Assembly (NCBI GenBank): GCA_004283105.1
Contig: SHLN01000041.1
Span: 1 to 13,911, forward strand
Direction: 5' to 3'
Length of the DNA: 13,911 nt
Source of the DNA: Acidimicrobiia bacterium
Lineage (GTDB): Bacteria; Actinomycetota; Acidimicrobiia; Spongiisociales; SHLN01
In this document: positions 1 through 6,080 of the stretch, in pieces
Layout of the letters: each line of letters starts with the position of its first letter
Numbering within the stretch: position 1 is the stretch's first letter
The notes under the pieces: model-generated
Told to the model about the DNA's origin: nothing
Database searches by the model: none
Seen by the model: the letters and a program-made list of their open reading frames with translations, nothing else
Made by a program: the position numbers and the translations under genes

Positions 1-170
1 TAAGAAGGTCCTAAGCCTCAGGCGACGGAGATCGTTGATGGCCGGCAATGCCAGCTTTGCCGCCGCTGTAGCCACCGGTCAACGATGGCGGTGCGGCCGG
101 CAAGGTCGATGTCGGCTATGACGTCGGCCCAACTCGCAGGCGCAGGCCGCCGACCCTGTCTCCAACCCTG
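1..170. other. Left edge, no supportable gene
   Basis: No gene can be supported here. On the minus strand the reading frame of the HTH gene stays open for 50 codons beyond its TAG stop, down to a TGA at 18-20. This stretch has no start codon with a ribosome site and no recognisable motif. It could be a decayed 3' extension, part of an unrelated small gene, or chance openness in GC-rich DNA. Confidence 0.4.
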
Positions 171-533
171 CTAGCTGGGCTCGGCCGCCTTCTGCTTGAG
201 AAGGGCGGAGATCCGTTGCCGGGTCACGCCGAACAGGTCGGCGATGGCCTCGATCGTCAAGCCCTCGGCGCGCAGGGCGAGCGCTTCGGCCGCCCGGAAC
301 TCGGCACCGGTGGTTTCGAGTGCCGCCATGTTGGACGTGACGAGCTCGACCATTCGAGGGGGCTCCTCGCTGGTCACGAGGTCGACGATGTTCTTCCCGG
401 CCTGCAGGCTGCGGCTGAGGGCCCGGGCTCGGCGTTGCAGTTCCCGGGTGCGCTGCACGTTGGCCTGGGCGGCGGCCTCGAGGTCTGACAGGGCCTGGAC
501 GAGTCGGGCAGTGGGGTCATCGATTGCGGTCAC
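171..533 (-). CDS. Small helix-turn-helix DNA-binding protein, probable autoregulator
   Basis: This is a soluble protein of about 120 residues. The first half is Ala/Glu/Arg-rich and probably helical (ALSDLEAAAQAN, RTRELQRRARALSRSL), suited to dimerisation. The C-terminal third holds a helix-turn-helix of the sigma-70 region 4 or recombinase-HTH type (LTIEAIADLFGVTRQRISALLK), and the protein ends soon after. It is transcribed away from a two-gene membrane/lipoprotein unit, and a large palindrome lies in the shared gap, so autoregulation plus control of the neighbours is the natural inference. GTG at 533 is chosen because a TTGACA lies 17 bases before a weak -10-like TTCACT (544 to 539), which would put transcription start at or next to that codon. 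The in-frame GTG at 548 (adding MVHCG) is the alternative. No ligand or partner domain is visible, so the signal it answers to is unknown. Confidence 0.82.
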   Translation of the reverse strand: MTAIDDPTARLVQALSDLEAAAQANVQRTRELQRRARALSRSLQAGKNIVDLVTSEEPPRMVELVTSNMAALETTGAEFRAAEALALRAEGLTIEAIADLFGVTRQRISALLKQKAAEPS

Positions 534-559
534 ACCGCAGTGAACCACGTTCCGGACCG

Positions 560-596
560 TTTGTCAACAGCCATAGCTGCAATAGCTATTGACAAA
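560..596. promoter_or_regulatory. 37-bp imperfect palindrome, candidate operator between divergent genes
   Basis: The arms TTTGTCAA (560-567) and TTGACAAA (589-596) are perfect reverse complements. Between them the sequence continues as a near palindrome centred on base 578, with 15 of 18 positions pairing overall, including AGC/GCT and AT/AT blocks and an ATAGCT direct repeat. It is markedly AT-rich for this genome. Each arm contains TTGACA reading outward, so a bound dimer would cover the -35 region of both divergent genes. The HTH protein encoded next door is the obvious candidate binder; that link is inference. Confidence 0.65.
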
Positions 597-617
597 CCTT
601 GTGGGGACCTGTACCGT
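589..617 (+). promoter_or_regulatory. Sigma-70-type promoter for the PLDc_N/lipoprotein unit
   Basis: A perfect TTGACA at 589-594 is followed after 17 bases by TACCGT at 612-617. The predicted transcription start is near 624, leaving a leader of about 36 bases with an AAAGGAGA ribosome site before the GTG at 660. The -35 hexamer lies inside the right arm of the palindrome. Confidence 0.6.
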
Positions 618-659
618 GCGCTCCAGCAGCTGCATAGTGCGGCCGCAAAGGAGAGAAAA

Positions 660-911
660 GTGTCTGTTGTTGTATTGATGATCGGGATCGGGCTGTTTGC
701 TCTGGTGCCGTTTGGACTTCTGCTCTTCGCGCTCGTCGACCTGCTCAAGCAGTCATCCGAGGCGTGGGAAGAGAGCGGTCAGAGCCAGCTGCTCTGGGCA
801 CTCGTCGTCATCTTCGTCTGGCTCATCGGTCCCGTGCTCTACTTGCTCGTGGCCCGGCCTGCGCTCGCGGCAGCGTCGGCCCGGGGTGCAGTTGATGACG
901 CGAGGTCGTAG
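660..911 (+). CDS. Small two-TM membrane protein, PLDc_N (cardiolipin synthase N-terminus-like)
   Basis: This is an 83-residue membrane protein. A first hydrophobic helix (VVVLMIGIGLFALVPFGLLLFALVDLL, about residues 3-29) is followed by a charged loop (KQSSEAWEESGQSQ) and a second helix (LLWALVVIFVWLIGPVLYLLVA) ending in the G-P-x-L-Y-L pattern. This is the layout of the PLDc_N family, the short domain preceding the phospholipase D catalytic part of cardiolipin synthases, which also occurs alone in many actinobacteria. No HKD phospholipase motif is present, so no enzyme activity is expected. The start is fixed by AAAGGAGA (647-654) just before GTG 660; the frame is open further upstream but without a ribosome site. 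It lies 31 bp ahead of a lipoprotein gene and is probably cotranscribed with it from the promoter at 589-617. Confidence 0.82.
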   Translation: MSVVVLMIGIGLFALVPFGLLLFALVDLLKQSSEAWEESGQSQLLWALVVIFVWLIGPVLYLLVARPALAAASARGAVDDARS

Positions 912-942
912 CGGAGAGACGGGCAGGAAACCATTGGCCCGC

Positions 943-1575
943 ATGCCACGTGCCCGGCGAATGGCGGTCGCGTCCGCCCTCGCCGTGATGGTCGCCGCCT
1001 GCGGTGCCGCAACGGGTGTCGAACTCGAGGACCTCGGTCTGGCGGTAGGGGCCCATATCCAGGCGGGAGCAGACTTCGAACTCGTTGTGCCGGCTCAACC
1101 CGACACGACGATCGAAGTTGTCCTGGCCCCACCCGGGGTCGTCGCCTCGATCTCCGACGCCTCCGGTGGCGATTCGATCCGGTTGGCCGTCGCCGTCGAT
1201 CAGGAGACACCGCGGGGTGCGTACAACCTCGCGCTCCGCGTCGTCAAGGACGGAGAGGAGTACGAGTTCGGCTGGCCGTTCCGAGTCATCGAATCGACAG
1301 ACGCGCTTCTGACCGTGGTTTCGCCCCAAATCGGCGATCTCCTTCCGAGCCCGGCCGTGCTGAGCGGCCGGTCGTCGTCATCGACGGTCGACTACACGCT
1401 GGCGGCCGGGAGTCTCGTGCTGGCGGAAGGCACTGTCGAGGTGGTCGATGGCGCCTTCTCGGTGGCTCTCGAATTCACCAACACCTGCTGCATCGAGATG
1501 GTGCTCGAGGTGTTCCAGCCCGGCGACGATGGGTTGGCCGTCACTATTCCGGTCGCCTACCCCGAGGAGGGCTGA
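943..1575 (+). CDS. Secreted lipoprotein with C-terminal Gmad2-like immunoglobulin-type domain
   Basis: About 210 residues. An Arg-rich n-region (PRARR), a hydrophobic stretch and a lipobox VAAC (Cys20 from this start) mark it as an exported lipoprotein. The mature part looks all-beta. The first half (about 25-125) is an unassigned beta-sandwich-like region. The second half has the pattern of Gmad2 domains: VVSPQIGDLLPSP, then VLSGRS, then an edge-strand repeat ending LEVFQPG and IPVAYP. Gmad2 domains are known from spore germination and other envelope proteins, and their ligands are not well defined. TTG at 934 is a rival start because AGGAAA (925-930) lies closer to it; ATG 895 would overlap the previous gene. 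The short gap suggests cotranscription with the PLDc_N gene. Its role is unknown beyond cell-surface location. Confidence 0.75.
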   Translation: MPRARRMAVASALAVMVAACGAATGVELEDLGLAVGAHIQAGADFELVVPAQPDTTIEVVLAPPGVVASISDASGGDSIRLAVAVDQETPRGAYNLALRVVKDGEEYEFGWPFRVIESTDALLTVVSPQIGDLLPSPAVLSGRSSSSTVDYTLAAGSLVLAEGTVEVVDGAFSVALEFTNTCCIEMVLEVFQPGDDGLAVTIPVAYPEEG

Positions 1576-1633
1576 CCGAGAGCCGGTTGCATGATCGAGC
1601 GGCGACGGCTCAGGAAGCTCCGGTCTGAACGAT

Positions 1634-1663
1634 GAGAGGGCCCGTTGGCGGGCGGGCCCTCTC
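1634..1663 (+). terminator. Strong hairpin terminator lacking a U-tract
   Basis: A perfect 11-bp stem, GAGAGGGCCCG (1634-1644) with CGGGCCCTCTC (1653-1663), has an 8-base loop and no T-run after it. Such I-shaped hairpins are common 3' ends in actinobacteria. It separates the lipoprotein unit from the ATP-grasp cassette. Confidence 0.75.
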
Positions 1664-1720
1664 GAGATCTGGGCATCGTGACGGGACGATTCGGGCCGGA
1701 GATGGCTTGTCGCCGGGTCC

Positions 1721-1726
1721 TAAGAT
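1721..1726 (+). promoter_or_regulatory. -10 box TAAGAT for the ATP-grasp cassette, probably leaderless
   Basis: TAAGAT ends 8 bases before the ATG at 1735, so transcription would begin at or within a base of the start codon. There is no Shine-Dalgarno motif before this ATG and no convincing -35 at 16-19 bases upstream. Confidence 0.5.
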
Positions 1727-1734
1727 GCCCTCGC

Positions 1735-3183
1735 ATGGGCCTTCTCGATACCTACGACCCCGGAAGCGCATTCTCCGAAATGTTCGACGGGGCCGACATC
1801 AGACCGCACTACCGGCAGCTCGCCGAGCGCCTGCAAACGCTCGGCACCACCGACTTCGAGGACCGCGCCCGGCTGACCGAATCGACCTTCCGCAACCTCG
1901 GCATCACCTTCGCCGTGTACGGCGGAGATGAAGGCACCGAGCGGACCTGGCCGATCGATCTTCTGCCCCGCATCATCTCGGCCGCCGAGTGGACGATGGT
2001 CGAGGCCGGTCTCATCCAGCGCACCCGGGCCCTCAACGCCTTCCTCGAGGACATCTACGTGGGCGGAGCGGCGGCCGTGCGCGACGGCATCATTCCCGGC
2101 TGGCTCGTGCACAGCTCGGACGGGTACCAGCGGGCGGCGCTCGGGATTGCCGTGAAGGGCGGCTCCCGGGTCGTCGTCGCCGGCATCGACCTCGTCCGCG
2201 ACGACGAGGGGGTGTACCGGGTGCTGGAGGACAATCTGCGGGTGCCGAGCGGCATCTCGTACGTCGTCGAAAACCGGGCGGCGATGCGCCGCGCCTTCCC
2301 GCTCCTCTTCGAGCAATACCCGGTGCGGCCGGTCGACGACTATGGCTCCATGCTGCTCGAGGCGCTCGAATACCAGGCACCGCCCGGCGTCCATGACCCG
2401 ACGGTGGTGGTGCTGACGCCCGGACCGTTCAACTCGGCCTACTTCGAGCACGCCTTCCTGGCCCGGCGCATGGGCGTTGAGCTGGTCGAAGGCCGTGACT
2501 TGCTCGTCAATGATCACGTCGTATACATGCGCACTACTCGCGGCCTCGAGCAGGTCCACGTGATCTACCGGCGCATCGACGATGAGTTCATGGACCCGGT
2601 GGTCTTCGATCGAACGTCGGTGCTGGGGGTCCCGGGATTGATGGCGGCCATCCGGTCCGGCAACGTCGCCGTCGCCAACGCCATCGGCAACGGGGTCGCC
2701 GACGACAAGGCGGTGTACCCCTACATCCCCGACCTCATCTCCTATTACTTCAACGAAGAGCCGATCCTCCCCAACGCCACCACCTACACGTTGTGGGACG
2801 CCGACCAGCGCGAGCACGTGCTGAGCCGGCTCGATGAGCTCGTGGTCAAGCCGGTGGCCGAAGCCGGGGGGTACGGGATCGTCATCGGTCGCGTCGCCAC
2901 CGATGAGGAGCTGGCCGAGACGCGTCGCAACATCGAGGCCAACCCCCGCAACTACATCGCTCAGGAGGTGGTCGAGCTGTCCACCCATCCCACGTTCATC
3001 GGGGACCGGCTTGCTCCGCGTCACATCGACTTGCGGCCGTTCATCGTCACCGGAGACCTGACGAGAGTCGTGCCCGGCGGCCTCACCCGGGTGGCGATGC
3101 GGGAAGGATCGCTCATCGTCAACAGCTCGCAAGGCGGCGGCTCGAAAGACACCTGGGTGCTCGACTCCGAGGGGGCCGGCTGA
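1735..3183 (+). CDS. Circularly permuted ATP-grasp type 2 protein (DUF404/DUF407), predicted peptide/amide ligase
   Basis: A 482-residue protein, full length for the family. Signature blocks in order: LRVPSGISYV (168-177), the YRRIDDEFMDP block (279-288), VKP (371-373) with the glycine loop EAGGYG (376-381) for nucleotide binding, HIDLRPF (430-436), PGGLTRVA (447-454) and NSSQGGGSKDTWVL near the C-terminus. ATP-grasp enzymes ligate a carboxylate to an amine through an acyl-phosphate. This permuted subgroup is predicted, from genome context, to make peptide bonds or peptide tags, but its substrate is not established. It heads a cassette in which its TGA overlaps the ATG of the alpha-E gene by one base. 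I recall the same order (DUF404/407, alpha-E, transglutaminase) at Rv2411c-Rv2409c of Mycobacterium tuberculosis. ATG 1735 is chosen because the family motif GLLDTYDPG follows directly and TAAGAT sits 8 bases upstream. Confidence 0.93.
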   Translation: MGLLDTYDPGSAFSEMFDGADIRPHYRQLAERLQTLGTTDFEDRARLTESTFRNLGITFAVYGGDEGTERTWPIDLLPRIISAAEWTMVEAGLIQRTRALNAFLEDIYVGGAAAVRDGIIPGWLVHSSDGYQRAALGIAVKGGSRVVVAGIDLVRDDEGVYRVLEDNLRVPSGISYVVENRAAMRRAFPLLFEQYPVRPVDDYGSMLLEALEYQAPPGVHDPTVVVLTPGPFNSAYFEHAFLARRMGVELVEGRDLLVNDHVVYMRTTRGLEQVHVIYRRIDDEFMDPVVFDRTSVLGVPGLMAAIRSGNVAVANAIGNGVADDKAVYPYIPDLISYYFNEEPILPNATTYTLWDADQREHVLSRLDELVVKPVAEAGGYGIVIGRVATDEELAETRRNIEANPRNYIAQEVVELSTHPTFIGDRLAPRHIDLRPFIVTGDLTRVVPGGLTRVAMREGSLIVNSSQGGGSKDTWVLDSEGAG

Positions 3184-4130
3184 TGCTGTCGCGCCATGCC
3201 GAGACCCTGTTCTGGATCGGGCGATACGTCGAGCGGTCCTCCTACATCACCCGCATGATGGACGTCGCCTATAACAAGCAGCTGGAGCGCTCGGCCCGGT
3301 CCTCAGATGAGGTGTGGTGGGACCTCCTGCGCGTTCTGTATCTAGAGGACGACTACCGGGCCGAATACGGCGATGACGTCACGACTGCGTCCATCAACCG
3401 CTACCTCGTATTCGACACCGAGAACTCGTCATCGGTGAAATCGTCGGTGACCCAGGCTCGCACCAACATGATGAACGTACGCGACATCGTGCCGCTGGAA
3501 CTGCTGGAAGCGATGAACCGCTTGCACGCACAACTCGGAGCCGGCGGTCTCGAAGGCTTCGTGGAGCAAACCCCGCATCAGATCTACGAGACGGTGGCCG
3601 GCCAGTGCCGGGCCATCACCGGGGCGGTCGACGAGGCCATGCCCCGCGACGACGGCTACCGGTTCCTGATGATCGGGCGCCTGCTGGAGCGGGCCGAGAT
3701 GACCTGCCGCATGGTCGACGTCAATCGAACGGTGAGCGGACGCGACGTTTCGTCGTGGATGACCGTGCTGCGCTCGGTCTCGGGCTTTCACGCCTTTACC
3801 CGCGAGCACGGGCCGCTCGCCCCGGCCGATGAGGTCGTCGAGTTCATGCTGCTCGAGCCGAGCTTTCCGTTCGGGGTGCTCCACTGCCTCCAGCGGGCGT
3901 GGCAGCTGACCCAGGAGGTGATCGGGGCCGGGACCTGGCAGTCGCCCCGTCTGGCCGGCCGGCTCACCGCCGATCTGCAATATGCCGATATCCCGGCCGT
4001 CGACTCGCCCGACCTGGAAGGGGTGCTCGAGCGCATCGAGAACGGGATCCGGGAGACGAGCGAGGCGCTTCATCACGACCTCTACCAGTTCGGCGGCGAT
4101 CCGCTGCTGTACAGCTTCGAGGCGCTCTAG
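3183..4130 (+). CDS. Alpha-E domain protein (DUF403)
   Basis: 315 residues, predicted almost wholly alpha-helical. It opens with the hallmark MLSRHAETLFWIGRYVERSS and carries the characteristic internal repeats of the family: NMMNVRDIVPLELLEAMNR near 98-116, and RFLMIGRLLERAEMTCRM, with conserved Arg and Glu, near 160-177. Alpha-E proteins have no demonstrated activity. They are found almost always beside circularly permuted ATP-grasp and transglutaminase-like proteins and are thought to act as a scaffold or partner of the ligase. The ATG at 3183 shares its A with the upstream TGA (TGATG), and its own TAG shares its G with the next GTG, so all three genes should be translationally coupled. 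Length is normal and no frameshift is seen. Confidence 0.93.
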   Translation: MLSRHAETLFWIGRYVERSSYITRMMDVAYNKQLERSARSSDEVWWDLLRVLYLEDDYRAEYGDDVTTASINRYLVFDTENSSSVKSSVTQARTNMMNVRDIVPLELLEAMNRLHAQLGAGGLEGFVEQTPHQIYETVAGQCRAITGAVDEAMPRDDGYRFLMIGRLLERAEMTCRMVDVNRTVSGRDVSSWMTVLRSVSGFHAFTREHGPLAPADEVVEFMLLEPSFPFGVLHCLQRAWQLTQEVIGAGTWQSPRLAGRLTADLQYADIPAVDSPDLEGVLERIENGIRETSEALHHDLYQFGGDPLLYSFEAL

Positions 4131-5050
4131 TGAACATCTCCATCCGCTACTTGACCACCTACACCTACGACGTCGATGTGAGCGACTCGCACAACGCGCT
4201 GCGGGCGTGCCCGGCCGACGGCAATGGTCAAACGCTCCGTCGCTACGAGGTGCAGGTCGATCCGTTCGCCCGGGTCGTGTCCTACCAGGACTACTGGGGC
4301 ACCCGGGTGGACTGCTTTGGCATCGTCGACAAGCACACCCGTCTGACGGTCGTGGCCGACGCCGAAGTGGAGACGACGGTACCGCCCCGACCCCAGTCGG
4401 AGGGCGCCTGGCCGCCGGCGGCGGCGATGGAGGGCTGGTACGAGTACCTCATGCCGTCTCCCCACGTTGCCTGGGACGAGCGGATCAGGAAGTTCGGCCT
4501 CGAGGCCACCGCGGGGGTGAGTTCGGCGGTCGAGGCGGCGGTGGCGGTCCAGCGGGCGGTGGGGGAGTACCTGTCGTATGAATCGGGGTCGACTGAGGTG
4601 GGCACGAGCGTCGAGTCCATCATGGAGCAGCAATCCGGGGTGTGTCAGGACTACGCCCATGTGGCACTTGCCGTGTACCGATCGCTCGGCTTCCCGGCCC
4701 GCTACGTGAGCGGCTATCTGTATGCGGTGGATTCGTCGTCGGGAGAACAGCCCGAGGACGCCGGCGAAATCGACGTGTCGACCCATGCCTGGGTCGAGGT
4801 GGCGATCCCCGGCCACGGGTGGTGGGCGCTCGATCCAACCAACCAGCTCGTCGTCGGTGAGCAGCATGTGAAGATCGGCCACGGCCGGGACTACGAGGAC
4901 GTCACCCCGCTGCGGGGGGTCTATCACGGCGAGGCCGAGGCCGGGGGACTCGCCGTCGGCGTGAAGATGAGCCGCTCGGGCCTCACGACCCACCAGATCG
5001 AGCCGCAACCGGTCTACCGCCGCTCCCAGGAGCAGCAGCAACAGCAGTAG
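4130..5050 (+). CDS. Transglutaminase-like cysteine protein with N-terminal bacterial transglutaminase domain
   Basis: 306 residues, starting at a GTG overlapping the previous stop (TAGTG). Residues 1-80 match the bacterial transglutaminase-like N-terminal domain (ISIRYLTTYTYDVDV through WGTRVDCFGI). The papain-like core has a full catalytic triad: Cys172 in QSGVCQDYAHVAL, His219 in STHAWVEV and Asp235 in WWALDPTN. Members may cross-link, hydrolyse or deamidate peptides; no substrate is known for this clade. No signal peptide or membrane helix is present, so it is cytoplasmic. Together with the ATP-grasp and alpha-E proteins it suggests a system in which a peptide bond is made by the ligase and cut or exchanged by this enzyme. 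The extreme C-terminus is RRSQEQQQQQ, a glutamine tail beyond the usual end of the fold. No Anbu protease gene follows. Confidence 0.92.
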   Translation: MNISIRYLTTYTYDVDVSDSHNALRACPADGNGQTLRRYEVQVDPFARVVSYQDYWGTRVDCFGIVDKHTRLTVVADAEVETTVPPRPQSEGAWPPAAAMEGWYEYLMPSPHVAWDERIRKFGLEATAGVSSAVEAAVAVQRAVGEYLSYESGSTEVGTSVESIMEQQSGVCQDYAHVALAVYRSLGFPARYVSGYLYAVDSSSGEQPEDAGEIDVSTHAWVEVAIPGHGWWALDPTNQLVVGEQHVKIGHGRDYEDVTPLRGVYHGEAEAGGLAVGVKMSRSGLTTHQIEPQPVYRRSQEQQQQQ

Positions 5051-5089
5051 GCGGCACCGTCGAAGCACCGCAATCACCGGGCCCGGGCG

Positions 5090-5095
5090 TACCAT
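5090..5095 (+). promoter_or_regulatory. Candidate -10 box TACCAT for the SH3-like lipoprotein
   Basis: TACCAT gives a predicted start near 5102 and a leader of about 36 bases containing GAAAGG (5123-5128) before the ATG. No good -35 is visible. A 10-bp palindrome CCGGGCCCGG (5077-5086) lies directly upstream and might form a weak 3' hairpin for the transglutaminase gene. Confidence 0.35.
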
Positions 5096-5137
5096 GCGGC
5101 CCGACGACTCCAGCACCGTCACGAAAGGTTTCCCACC

Positions 5138-6040
5138 ATGGCCTCTCCACTGAAGCGCCGCGCCGGTGCGAGCGGGCTCGCCCTGGCGCTGATCCTGGCA
5201 GCGTGCGGGTCTTCGAGCGGCGACACCGTCGCCGCTTCGACCCCGACCACGTCTTCGCAGGCGACGACATCGACGAGTCAGCCGGTCGCCAGCACCGCCC
5301 CGGCCACCACCACGACCGTTGCGCTCCCCGATGCCTGCCCGGACGGCCTTCCCACGTCCCAGGGCGTCGTGATCGGCGTAGAGGACTGGGTGCGGATACG
5401 AATGCTCCCGACGACGGCATCGGACGAAATCGGGCGCTTCGATGCCGGGTCTGCCGTCACCATCTTCCCGGACACGCTCGGCTACGACGGTTCCGATTAC
5501 TGGTGGGTCACGACGCAGGTGCCCGCCACCGGTGGGTGCGGAAGCGTGGCCGCCAACTTCCTCACCGACGCCTCCGGCCGCCTCGACCAGCAGATCCCCG
5601 GGCTCTCGTTCCGGGCGCCGACCTCGTCGGGCACCTGGACCTACGCCGATCGCACCTCGCCGCGCGATGCCATCGAAGGCTCACTCGACGGGGCCTTCTT
5701 CACCTCCTACTCGGTAACGGTGACCGAGGGCCTCCTCATCGATCAGCTGCTTGCCGACCAGCTCGGCGAGTTCGAGGAGTTCGAATACGACTATCCGGCC
5801 GACTGGAACAGTGAGGTACTCGTCCCCGGCGCCGATCGCGCCGTGCGGCTCATCCCGATCGCGAGCCCGAGCGGCGACCTCGTCGTCGAGCGGCTGTTGA
5901 TCGAGATCGGCTCGAATACCGTCGAGGCCGCCACCACCGTGTACGTCGAAGACTTCGAACGCGCTCCGATCGACGACCTGGCGGCGTTTCTCGACTCCGT
6001 CGCCTTCGAGAACGCAACGTTCCTGGCGGCGGTGGGGTAG
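5138..6040 (+). CDS. Lipoprotein with Thr/Ser-rich linker and SH3-like domain
   Basis: 300 residues. The signal peptide (KRRAGASGLALALIL) ends in lipobox LAAC with Cys23. A low-complexity Ser/Thr/Ala linker runs to about residue 62 and ends in ATTTTVAL. Residues 75-143 resemble a bacterial SH3 domain: WVRIRMLPTTASDEIGRFDAGSAV, then YWWVTTQV, then GSVAANFL. A Cys pair (67, 134) may form a disulfide. The C-terminal 140 residues form a second, acidic domain with EYDYPADWN and strands VRLIPIAS and VVERLLIEIG; this pattern slightly recalls PsbP/Mog1-like folds, but I do not assign it. Extracytoplasmic SH3 domains often bind cell-wall peptides, so surface attachment or wall sensing is plausible. 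The start has GAAAGG 9 bases upstream. It lies 87 bp after the cassette with its own likely promoter, so it is probably not part of that operon. Confidence 0.82.
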   Translation: MASPLKRRAGASGLALALILAACGSSSGDTVAASTPTTSSQATTSTSQPVASTAPATTTTVALPDACPDGLPTSQGVVIGVEDWVRIRMLPTTASDEIGRFDAGSAVTIFPDTLGYDGSDYWWVTTQVPATGGCGSVAANFLTDASGRLDQQIPGLSFRAPTSSGTWTYADRTSPRDAIEGSLDGAFFTSYSVTVTEGLLIDQLLADQLGEFEEFEYDYPADWNSEVLVPGADRAVRLIPIASPSGDLVVERLLIEIGSNTVEAATTVYVEDFERAPIDDLAAFLDSVAFENATFLAAVG

Positions 6041-6070
6041 GAGCAGCCCCGGCCGCCCAGCGGGATGCTC
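6041..6070. terminator. Weak shared hairpin between convergent genes
   Basis: GAGCA (6041-6045) pairs with TGCTC (6066-6070), and after a mismatch CCC (6047-6049) pairs with GGG (6062-6064). The stem is short with a large GC-rich loop and no clear U-run. It occupies nearly the whole gap between the lipoprotein and cyclase genes and could serve both, but the evidence is thin. Confidence 0.3.
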
Positions 6071-6080
6071 GGATTCAGTT

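Noticed and set aside
540..659. A 40-residue N-terminal extension of the PLDc_N protein
   Set aside because: It would translate the operator and promoter; the AAAGGAGA site just before GTG 660 sets the start.
697..942. An in-frame N-terminal extension of the Gmad2-like lipoprotein
   Set aside because: It overlaps the PLDc_N gene, is Ser/Arg/Cys-rich out-of-frame sequence, and would bury the signal peptide.
1720..3132. A 470-codon open frame on the minus strand opposite the ATP-grasp gene
   Set aside because: It is rich in His, Asp, Val and Gly from mirrored GC-biased codons and has no recognisable motif; the plus-strand gene carries all the ATP-grasp signatures.
5077..5086. CCGGGCCCGG palindrome after the transglutaminase gene as a terminator
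   Set aside because: With no loop it cannot form a stable hairpin by itself, and such palindromes are frequent by chance in this base composition.
4127..5122. A 331-codon open frame on the minus strand opposite the transglutaminase gene
   Set aside because: Low-complexity composition typical of an antisense shadow; the plus strand shows an intact catalytic triad and coupled start.
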